Assembly (NCBI GenBank): GCA_028748945.1
Contig: JAQTOL010000197.1
Location: 1 to 6,317, forward strand
Direction: 5' to 3'
Length of the DNA: 6,317 nt
DNA from: Paludibacter sp.
GTDB lineage: Bacteria; Bacteroidota; Bacteroidia; Bacteroidales; Paludibacteraceae
Notes under the pieces: model-generated
The model's input: the letters and a program-made list of their open reading frames with translations, nothing else
The model's database searches: none
Told to the model about the DNA's origin: nothing
Shown: in pieces, positions 1 through 5,493 of the stretch
Position numbering within the stretch: the first letter of the stretch is position 1
How the letters are laid out: every line of letters starts with the position of its first letter
Position numbers and translations under genes: made by a program

Positions 1-144
<144 letters not shown>

Positions 145-154
145 TTAATTAATT

Positions 155-178
155 GAAAAACTTTTCTCAACGAAAAGT
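155..178 (-). terminator. Weak hairpin plus U-run ahead of gltX
   Basis: On the minus strand ACTTTTC (178-172) and GAAAAGT (166-160) form a 7-bp stem around a 5-nt loop, followed directly by a short U-run (159-156). The stem has only two G-C pairs, so it is weak. It could end the exporter operon, or act as a leader structure for gltX, because it lies between the gltX promoter candidate (197-204) and the ATG. It could also be chance in AT-rich sequence. Confidence 0.3.
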
Positions 179-196
179 ATGATTTTAAATGGATTG

Positions 197-204
197 CAAA
201 AATA
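197..204 (-). promoter_or_regulatory. Candidate -7 promoter element for gltX
   Basis: Read on the minus strand this is TATTTTTG, a full match to the Bacteroidota -7 consensus TAnnTTTG, 58 nt upstream of the gltX ATG. No clear TTTG-type -33 element is seen at the usual distance upstream. AT-rich sequence yields such octamers by chance, so support is moderate. Confidence 0.4.
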
Positions 205-244
205 ACAAAATTTGCCGGATAAATGGGATTAAATCCTTGAAGTT

Positions 245-2491
245 TTAGGAATAGATTTTATCATTCGCTGTGTGAAACAACGAATAATACTTCCCTTTTA
301 ATGCTAACAATTCCTGATGATTGCCCGATTCCAATACTTCACCTTCATCAAAAACATAAATTAAATCAGCCCACTGTACGGTTGTGAGTTGGTGACTGAT
401 AATAACAGCCGTTTTATTACGGGATAATTTCTTCAGACTATTGATTATTTGCAATTCAGATGCTGCATCCAACGCACTCGATGGTTCATCCATGAGTATC
501 AACGGTGAATCACGGTAAAAAGCCCGGGCTATGGCCATTTTCTGCCACTGACCAACGCTTAATTCTTCACCACCATTGAATAAATTCCCCAGTAAAGTGT
601 TGTAACCGTTGGGCAAATGTTCGATAATCTCATCAATGCCGGCCGCCTCTGCCGCTTTTTTTGCTTTTTCTAAATCGATCGGAGTTTGGATATTTCCCAA
701 TCCAATATTCTCGAGGGCAAAAATATTATACAAGGCAAAATCCTGAAAAACAGCCGTTATATTTTCGCAAACAGTCGTTTGTCCAATTTGAGTTGCATCA
801 ATTCCATCAAAAAGTATTTTTCCCGAATCGGGTTGATAAAAGCCACAGAGTAATTTAATCAAAGTCGTTTTACCCGATCCGTTTGCACCAACAAAAGCCA
901 CTGTTTTTCCTGCAGGAATATTGATATTTACAGATTTCAAAGCTTCCCTTTTACTCGATTCATACCGGAAACTGACATTTTCAATTTTGATTTCCTTTTT
1001 CAATGAAAAATGTGATTGAACGTTTTTTTGTGCATTCGATTTCGTCGGCATATTTAAGAATGACATAAAATCATTCAAGAACGTATTATCTTCCCGAATT
1101 TGTGTGAGTGATTTGAAAAATTCATTCAGCACCGAATAGCCCCGCTGAAAAGCAAAGAAAAATAAGACGACTGTTCCGATGCTGATAGCACCGCTTAATT
1201 TTAAATACGAAACATATCCCAGCGAAAAGAATATTAGAATAATTGCAAATATCTGAGAAGATATTGCCAGCCTAAGTTCAGACTTTCTAAGATCTATCTT
1301 TTGTTTGAAGAGTGTGTTTTGAGCATTTGAAAATCGTTGAAGAAAAAATCCGAAGAAACCAAACAGTTTCATTTCCTTCGCAAACGGGAATCCGGTAAGA
1401 ACCCGGTTGAAATAATACATTTCCCTTTCTTTGGTACTTTGGGAAATTTTCAGTTTATAGGCTTTTTGAGAAAATTTCAACTTTACTAAAATTCCGGGAA
1501 TAATAGCAACAAACAATAATACAATAAGATACCAACGAATACTCACAAATATCGTAACTAAAAACAATGCTGCCGCAATTGATTTTATTGTTCCGAGCAA
1601 CTCATTTATCATTTTTATTGGTCGGAACGAAGCCTCCTGAACGGCCCGATGTATTTTATCCTGTTCAGCCGGATTTTCGTAATGTGATAAATCCAGCGAT
1701 GCATGTTTTTTATGCAACATTTCATAAATCCGGTGAGTGACAGATTGTGATAATTTCTCTGAGAAAAAGCCATTTATTTCTGAAAGAATCGCATTTACCA
1801 GAAAAACCAGTGCAGTAATAACCAACAGAGAAACAAAAATCAGCTGTTGATGAGCATCTAATTTAGTTGTTTGTGTCAGATAATCGATTAATGATTTAAT
1901 AGTAATAATTATCACAAATGGGAGAATTCCCTGGAAAAAAGCAATTATCGAACTGGACAATAATTCTTTATGCGATTGATTTGTAATTAAAGAAATATTT
2001 TGCTTTAGCGATTTAAAACCAATGGTGAATCTTTCGTAATAACTATTTACTCTAAGGTTTAAATTATTGAATAAAAGGGATAATTTTGGAAAATAAAGAG
2101 CATAAAAACGTTTGATTTTCATTTTAAAACCAGCAATATTTGTACTGTTATTTCCCCTTTGATAAGAGTTTAGTCTTCCTAAAAATGCGTCACTTTTAAA
2201 CGGCAAGTCAGTTGTAGGGCTATTGTCTCCTTTTGCCAGAAAGACAAGTTCATCATTAACGTTTGAAATTTTTATCAACCGGTGCCCAACCAAAATATTA
2301 TTCAATCTAAATACAATTATGTCTCCTATCTTTAGCTCATGAGGAGAACATTTCTCAACTTTCCCAATATCACCGGGTTTAAGGGTAGGATACATACTAT
2401 TACCCCGCATTTTATAACTCAGAGAATGATCATCCCCGAGTAAAGTCTCAGCTAAATTAAAAAGATGATTATTTAGTTCTTCCTGTTTCAT
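245..2491 (-). CDS. S26 signal-peptidase-like domain fused to ABC exporter
   Basis: A 748-residue ABC half-transporter with an extra N-terminal peptidase domain. Residues about 24-107 follow the S26 (signal peptidase I, SipW/ER-type) pattern: GNSMYPTL with nucleophile Ser32, PGD at 39-41, GDIIVF at 56-61, GHR with His70 at the general-base position, and KGDN at 87-90 followed by Asp95. No hydrophobic anchor precedes Ser32, so the domain should be cytoplasmic, as C39 domains are in bacteriocin exporters. Hydrophobic segments lie near 180-203, 216-238, 303-337 (two), 410-430 and 436-455. The nucleotide-binding domain has Walker A GANGSGKTT (535-543), Q-loop Gln583, signature LSVGQ (644-648), Walker B LILMDEP (664-670) and H-loop His700, all intact. 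The start codon overlaps the 3' end of the kinase-like gene by 23 nt, suggesting translational coupling. Likely role: cleave and export a small peptide across the inner membrane. The ABC and S26 assignments are firm; the substrate is inferred from neighbours. Confidence 0.93.
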   Translation of the reverse strand: MKQEELNNHLFNLAETLLGDDHSLSYKMRGNSMYPTLKPGDIGKVEKCSPHELKIGDIIVFRLNNILVGHRLIKISNVNDELVFLAKGDNSPTTDLPFKSDAFLGRLNSYQRGNNSTNIAGFKMKIKRFYALYFPKLSLLFNNLNLRVNSYYERFTIGFKSLKQNISLITNQSHKELLSSSIIAFFQGILPFVIIITIKSLIDYLTQTTKLDAHQQLIFVSLLVITALVFLVNAILSEINGFFSEKLSQSVTHRIYEMLHKKHASLDLSHYENPAEQDKIHRAVQEASFRPIKMINELLGTIKSIAAALFLVTIFVSIRWYLIVLLFVAIIPGILVKLKFSQKAYKLKISQSTKEREMYYFNRVLTGFPFAKEMKLFGFFGFFLQRFSNAQNTLFKQKIDLRKSELRLAISSQIFAIILIFFSLGYVSYLKLSGAISIGTVVLFFFAFQRGYSVLNEFFKSLTQIREDNTFLNDFMSFLNMPTKSNAQKNVQSHFSLKKEIKIENVSFRYESSKREALKSVNINIPAGKTVAFVGANGSGKTTLIKLLCGFYQPDSGKILFDGIDATQIGQTTVCENITAVFQDFALYNIFALENIGLGNIQTPIDLEKAKKAAEAAGIDEIIEHLPNGYNTLLGNLFNGGEELSVGQWQKMAIARAFYRDSPLILMDEPSSALDAASELQIINSLKKLSRNKTAVIISHQLTTVQWADLIYVFDEGEVLESGNHQELLALKGKYYSLFHTANDKIYS

Positions 2492-3347
2492 TGGCCAGAA
2501 TAAAGTTTACAACACTCGCGTCAGGTACAAATCCCAATTCGTAAACCGGAATATGTATACAAAGTTCTGAAAGAAAATCCAGATGATTTTGTATGAGTTT
2601 CGACTCAAAATTATTTTGAATACAAAAGGCCATCACTTTTGAAACGGCCAATGCTCCCGAAATTTTTTTCATTTTGTTTTCGGGCGAATGGCTTATTAAA
2701 AAGATGGCATTTAAAACAGTACTTTTGGGCTTGTCAATATAATACATGGGAGTATTAAAAGCCATATAATTATCTTCAATTTTTCGAATTATGATCCGGT
2801 CATCATTAATAATCCGGTTTCCGGCATCGGCCCATAGTTTCGATATTGTACTTTTTCCATTACCCGAGAACCCTGTAAAAATACGCCCCGTCTTACCGTC
2901 AAAAACGCACGAAGCATGAATCATAACGCTATTTGACTTTACCGTCAGGTAATGCATCACAATTGGCCCCAAAGGATATTTCAACGGCAAGCGACTACTT
3001 TCCGAAGAAGGATTGGAGTATACTTCCCATTGCGAGAATGTTTCATCCAAAAAGGCAATTTGTTGAACCTCATCTTTGGTTTGCTGATTGTAAATGATAA
3101 ATCCTAAACCGGTATCCGAACGAAAGATGGAATAAAACTTTTGAATTTCATTTTTTGCTTCAAAAACAAGTTCTGCTTTTTGTAAATCAATTGCCGGAAT
3201 TCCCGAAAAACAATGAATCGTCACATCGTCCACTCCTTTTTCATCTTCGCTGACAAATGGCAGGTAACCTTCTTCTAATTCTATTGAAATATCAGAATAA
3301 AGTTTTATCGAAAAATCTGCGATTTTTAAATGAATGGAATTCTGCAT
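2469..3347 (-). CDS. HPr kinase-like P-loop protein
   Basis: A 292-residue protein whose C-terminal half resembles HPr kinase/phosphorylase. Visible motifs are IHAS with His144, Walker A GFSGNGKST (159-167) and a Walker-B-like NDD (181-183). The C-terminal segment VYELGFVPDAS (268-278) is typical of HPrK-like proteins in RiPP clusters. The first ~130 residues are not a recognisable HprK N-terminal domain. True HprK phosphorylates HPr of the sugar phosphotransferase system, but no such gene is nearby. Homologues in lasso peptide clusters (for example the paeninodin kinase) phosphorylate the precursor peptide. The gene lies 44 nt after the PqqD-like gene and overlaps the exporter by 23 nt, so the three form one operon. 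I infer a cytoplasmic, ATP-dependent peptide kinase. A non-catalytic ATP-binding role is possible, and the acceptor residue cannot be seen from sequence. Confidence 0.85.
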   Translation of the reverse strand: MQNSIHLKIADFSIKLYSDISIELEEGYLPFVSEDEKGVDDVTIHCFSGIPAIDLQKAELVFEAKNEIQKFYSIFRSDTGLGFIIYNQQTKDEVQQIAFLDETFSQWEVYSNPSSESSRLPLKYPLGPIVMHYLTVKSNSVMIHASCVFDGKTGRIFTGFSGNGKSTISKLWADAGNRIINDDRIIIRKIEDNYMAFNTPMYYIDKPKSTVLNAIFLISHSPENKMKKISGALAVSKVMAFCIQNNFESKLIQNHLDFLSELCIHIPVYELGFVPDASVVNFILANETGRTK

Positions 3348-3391
3348 GAATCAGGTTTTCAATTTAATATTGTGAATTAAAGAACTTACTC

Positions 3392-3664
3392 TTATAAAAT
3401 TGTTTCCAACTTTTTGATAAAATTTTCAATGTCCTTTTTCGCTGTATCGGCATCAACATCAAAAGCTTCGGTCACTAAAGTTTCAAGATTTTCAATTGTA
3501 GTCTTCTCACCTAAATTTTCCCAGATAAATTTTCCAGTTTCATTCATGGTAAATAATTCATTCATTTGTGCCACATTGCCGGTTAACGGGACTAAGATTA
3601 ATTCATTGCCCACAACTCTGACAACAAATTTAGATTTCAACGCATAAAGTTTCTGTAAGTCCAT
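3392..3664 (-). CDS. PqqD-like RiPP recognition element protein
   Basis: A 90-residue stand-alone protein matching the PqqD family in length and pattern: a beta-rich N-terminal half (FVVRVVGNELILVPL, residues 13-27), the hallmark MNETGKFIWENL (40-51), then a helical half with TIENLETLVTEAFDVD (56-71) and a final helix (KKDIENFIKKL). PqqD and its relatives are winged-helix leader-peptide binders that bring a RiPP precursor to its modifying enzymes; in lasso systems the equivalent is protein B1. It is the first gene of the operon with the kinase-like and exporter genes, after a promoter candidate at 3704-3711, and has no internal start rivaling the ATG at 3662-3664. I infer that it presents a precursor, possibly the peptide at 5284-5466, to the kinase and exporter. 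It lacks catalytic motifs, as expected. The family call is firm; the partner is not shown by the sequence. Confidence 0.9.
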   Translation of the reverse strand: MDLQKLYALKSKFVVRVVGNELILVPLTGNVAQMNELFTMNETGKFIWENLGEKTTIENLETLVTEAFDVDADTAKKDIENFIKKLETIL

Positions 3665-3703
3665 TCGCTTAATTTTAATAAAAGTAAAGGAATTAATCTG
3701 TTA

Positions 3704-3734
3704 CAAAGATAAATAATTATCTGAAACTAACTAA
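3704..3734 (-). promoter_or_regulatory. Promoter candidate for the PqqD-kinase-exporter operon
   Basis: The minus strand reads TATCTTTG at 3711-3704, a full match to the Bacteroidota -7 consensus TAnnTTTG. A TTAG (one mismatch to the -33 TTTG) lies 19 nt upstream, at 3734-3731. The site falls between the nuclease terminator and the PqqD-like ATG, about 40 nt before that start, which is where an operon promoter is required. Confidence 0.55.
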
Positions 3735-3737
3735 CAT

Positions 3738-3768
3738 AAAAAGTCCCCGATTTTCCGGGGACTTTTTT
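3738..3768. terminator. Bidirectional intrinsic terminator after the nuclease gene
   Basis: AAAAAGTCCCC (3738-3748) pairs perfectly with GGGGACTTTTT (3757-3767), and G3749 pairs with C3756, enclosing a 6-nt loop. The A/T tracts on both sides give a U-run in either direction. On the minus strand it lies about 55 nt past the nuclease stop and just ahead of the operon promoter, so it separates the two transcripts. Its stem is the same as that of the terminator at 5248-5278. Confidence 0.9.
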
Positions 3769-3822
3769 ATTGATGTTTAGTACTGGAATGGTATAAATTT
3801 TTTAGATAAAATGTAGAATCAA

Positions 3823-4890
3823 TCACAAAACAGCTAACCTGGTTACCAATTTTTCAGAATCTGATTCAATTGTACAAGTATAAATTCCACTTTTTAATTT
3901 AGAAATACAGATTGAATGATCCGAACAATCACCCGATAAAACTACTGAACCATTTAATGAATAGATATTGTAGTGATATATATTCTTGTTCCCTTCGAAT
4001 TTCAATTTAATATAATCTTTTGCCGGATTAGGGGAAACCGACAGTTTTCGGATAACGGATTGTTCAATGCCGGTTGGATTATTCGCAGCAAAACTCCAGA
4101 CACTATCTTTCCTGTTTCCCCAGATATATTCCACCAGTTGTGGATAATCAATAAACGGATTCCGGTTTTGCTGAAGTTTATAAACCGTTTCATTCCTGTT
4201 AATTTCCTTTTGACTTACCGGATCCTCCCTGTCCCATTTCAATAAGAGTGGAATGGCCCAAGCCTGAAAAGAAGGATAACCGCCATTCGTGATTTCATAT
4301 TGACCGGTATTATCCGTTAGCCAGTTATAATTCTGGTAACAGGTAGCCATATAAAAGTAAGTCCGGGCAAAATCACCTTTGTATTCATCGGCCGGTTCAA
4401 ATCCTTTCCCACTATATCCTACTGTAATTGAAGTACCACTTTTACTTACTCCATTGTCCATAGTCGTAGCTCCCACCTCACTCAACGGATTATTACCTTT
4501 TGACCGGTTGATTGAATTGTTGGCCGGATAAAGATTCATCAAATCACCATAAGCATACTCATAATCTACCGTTGGTCCTCCCCACCACGAGTTAGGTACA
4601 CAATGTTCTTTGTCAATGGAACTGTGAGCTGTAAAATAAACAACATTGTTCGAATACATATCCCATATCTCCGTCGGTTTAGATGGTAAAAAATCAGTTT
4701 GTGGAAAATAGGTCCAGAGATCATCATATTTCAAACTGAGATGCACTTTTATGGCATTAAAGGCAGCCGTTTTAAGTTCTGCTGTTTTTTTCCCTTCGAG
4801 ATTAGCATAATAACCAGACGGAATCTCACCCCATATGGATAGATTGAAAAATAGAAATAACGTAAAAGAGTAAAATATTTTAAGTTTCAT
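3823..4890 (-). CDS. Secreted endonuclease I family nuclease with T9SS tail
   Basis: A 355-residue exported nuclease. Residues 1-20 form a signal peptide (MKLK, then a Phe/Leu-rich core). Residues about 25-265 match the Endonuclease I (EndA/Vvn-like) family: EHCVPNSWWG (95-104) with the probable general base His96 and metal ligand Glu95, then GDLMNLYPANNSINRSKGNNP (starting at 115) with likely metal ligand Asn128 and Arg129, GDFARTYFYMAT (172-183) and NPFIDYPQLVEYIW (244-257). These enzymes cut DNA, and often RNA, without sequence preference, using Mg2+ and a beta-beta-alpha-metal fold. The last ~70 residues (from LSVSPNPAKDY, 283) are a T9SS type A sorting domain ending in short beta strands, so the enzyme should be secreted or cell-surface attached. 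Likely roles are nucleic acid scavenging or breakdown of extracellular DNA. It has a terminator at 3738-3768 and no visible functional link to the peptide operon. The exact signal peptidase site is uncertain. Confidence 0.93.
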   Translation of the reverse strand: MKLKIFYSFTLFLFFNLSIWGEIPSGYYANLEGKKTAELKTAAFNAIKVHLSLKYDDLWTYFPQTDFLPSKPTEIWDMYSNNVVYFTAHSSIDKEHCVPNSWWGGPTVDYEYAYGDLMNLYPANNSINRSKGNNPLSEVGATTMDNGVSKSGTSITVGYSGKGFEPADEYKGDFARTYFYMATCYQNYNWLTDNTGQYEITNGGYPSFQAWAIPLLLKWDREDPVSQKEINRNETVYKLQQNRNPFIDYPQLVEYIWGNRKDSVWSFAANNPTGIEQSVIRKLSVSPNPAKDYIKLKFEGNKNIYHYNIYSLNGSVVLSGDCSDHSICISKLKSGIYTCTIESDSEKLVTRLAVL

Positions 4891-4897
4891 GTAAGAA

Positions 4898-4952
4898 ATT
4901 TTAATTGCTGTTCCCGGCTGTCATTTATAAAGACTATTTATTTTTTCAAAAA
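4898..4952 (-). promoter_or_regulatory. Weak promoter candidate ahead of the nuclease gene
   Basis: Read on the minus strand, TTTTTG (about 4952-4947) is followed 17 nt later by TATAAATG, which keeps TA and the final TG of the -7 motif but misses two positions. The spacing is right and a new start is expected here, because a terminator-like hairpin lies just upstream at 4948-4980. Otherwise the nuclease would depend on the promoter at 5177-5184 and a leader of about 280 nt. Confidence 0.25.
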
Positions 4953-4980
4953 GACAGGCAGAATTAATCTACCTGTTCTT
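4948..4980 (-). terminator. Terminator-like hairpin after the T9SS-tail fragment
   Basis: On the minus strand ACAGGTAG and CTGCCTGT form an 8-bp stem with one G-U pair around a 7-nt AT loop, followed by CTTTTT. It is a plausible intrinsic terminator for transcripts coming from 5170 and lies about 40 nt past the stop of the T9SS-tail fragment. The plus-strand reading lacks a good U-run. Confidence 0.55.
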
Positions 4981-5020
4981 CTTGTTTGAATATAGTATAT
5001 TGAAATTCAATTATACTAAA

Positions 5021-5134
5021 TCATAAAATCACTTTAGCTGTCCAATTTCCAGTTTTTACATTTACAATACCGTGTGAGGAAACAGGATTGCTATTCAAGC
5101 CTTCAAATCTTCTGATTAGTTTGTCTTTATAAAG
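5021..5134 (-). pseudogene. Remnant of a T9SS sorting domain C-terminus
   Basis: A 37-codon open stretch between an in-frame TAG (5135-5137) and a TGA (5021-5023), with no ATG. Its translation reads like the end of a T9SS type A sorting domain: DKLIRRFEGL resembles the usual 'G-K-L-hydrophobic' strand, and SSHGIVNVKTGNWTAKVIL resembles the usual 'S-x-G-I-Y-hydrophobic-V-K-x-G-x-x-x-x-K-V-I-L' ending. The stop falls exactly where such domains end, and a terminator-like hairpin follows at 4948-4980, as for an intact gene's 3' end. I cannot trace the protein further upstream in any frame (5138-5247), so most of the gene seems deleted. Alternatively the segment is the body of a small RNA started at 5177-5184 and the similarity is decayed coding sequence. 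It is not a copy of the sorting domain at 5494-5720 at the DNA level. Confidence 0.55.
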
Positions 5135-5176
5135 CTAATTGTTATTCAACTGATTTTTTACAATGCCTACAGTTCA

Positions 5177-5184
5177 CAAAGATA
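5177..5184 (-). promoter_or_regulatory. Candidate -7 promoter element in the intergenic region
   Basis: The minus strand reads TATCTTTG, a full match to TAnnTTTG and identical to the element of the operon promoter at 3704-3711. Flanking sequence is also alike: AT-rich with ATTATT just upstream in both. A TTTC lies roughly where a -33 box would sit. A start near 5170 would give a transcript of about 220 nt ending at the hairpin at 4948-4980, or a long leader for the nuclease gene. Confidence 0.45.
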
Positions 5185-5247
5185 GAATAATTTTTTATCG
5201 ACAGAAATAATGTCCGGTTAAAAATCTATCTCAATTTTTATACTAAT

Positions 5248-5278
5248 AAAAAGTCCCCGGCTGCCCGGGGACTTTTTT
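5248..5278. terminator. Bidirectional intrinsic terminator after the peptide gene
   Basis: AAAAAGTCCCC (5248-5258) pairs with GGGGACTTTTT (5267-5277), and GG/CC extends the stem to 13 bp around a 4-nt loop; A/T tracts give a U-run on either strand. It begins 5 nt past the stop codon of the peptide gene on the minus strand and should end that transcript. The outer stem is identical to the terminator at 3738-3768; only the loop region differs. Confidence 0.92.
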
Positions 5279-5283
5279 AAGTA

Positions 5284-5466
5284 TTAACCAACATTCGTTT
5301 TAAACGGATCGTTGTTAAAATGTTCGGTTGAATTCTGAACCCATAATGGATCTCCCGCCGGGTTAGACGATTCTAGTATCAACGAAATTTCATTGTCTAA
5401 CTGAATACGTTCAATTTGAGGTGGACTATAAGTCTTTCTTTCTGTTTGCTCTATATTTATTTTCAT
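5284..5466 (-). CDS. Candidate RiPP precursor peptide with YxxPxI leader motif
   Basis: A 60-residue peptide with no signal sequence or membrane segment. Residues 1-31 look like a leader: Lys/Glu-rich, then YSPPQI (13-18), which fits the YxxPx(L/I) motif recognised by PqqD-like proteins in lasso systems, then an alternating hydrophobic stretch (IERIQLDNEISLIL). The later Gly and the Thr at -2 of classic lasso leaders are missing. The tail from about 32 is polar and low in hydrophobics (ESSNPAGDPLW, then STEHFNNDPF and a C-terminal Gly), with Ser/Thr at 33, 34, 46, 47 and 57 that a kinase could modify. There is no Cys, so no lanthionine or disulfide chemistry, and no Gly-Gly cleavage site. It follows the T9SS protein gene by 27 nt without a promoter and is closed by a strong terminator, so it is probably co-transcribed with it. 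Many Bacteroidota small proteins share a 'KxYxxPxIexI' start and have no known function; this is likely one. The link to the operon at 245-3664 is inferred. Confidence 0.72.
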   Translation of the reverse strand: MKINIEQTERKTYSPPQIERIQLDNEISLILESSNPAGDPLWVQNSTEHFNNDPFKTNVG

Positions 5467-5493
5467 ATCGAATATTTATGTTTGTGAGTTGAA

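Noticed and set aside
661..858. Plus-strand open frame of 65 codons
   Set aside because: It is antisense to the nucleotide-binding domain of the exporter, whose motifs are intact, and its translation has no recognisable features.
2469..3347. Genuine HprK of carbon catabolite control
   Set aside because: The N-terminal half is unlike HprK, no HPr or phosphotransferase gene is nearby, and the operon partners point to peptide processing.
3414..3647. Plus-strand open frame of 77 codons
   Set aside because: It lies entirely antisense to the PqqD-like gene, whose family pattern is clear on the minus strand.
3973..4245. Overlapping open frames on both strands inside the nuclease gene
   Set aside because: The nuclease frame carries the family motifs and sorting domain; the alternative frames (3973-4245 plus, 4002-4193 minus) are shadows without motifs.
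4993..5018. AT-rich inverted repeat as a terminator or operator
   Set aside because: The stem is almost entirely A-T with a bulge, and no U-run follows on the minus strand, so it is not supported as a separate regulatory feature.
245..5466. Classical lasso peptide cluster
   Set aside because: No transglutaminase-like B2 protease or asparagine-synthetase-like cyclase is present, and the candidate precursor lacks the leader Gly and Thr positions of lasso leaders.
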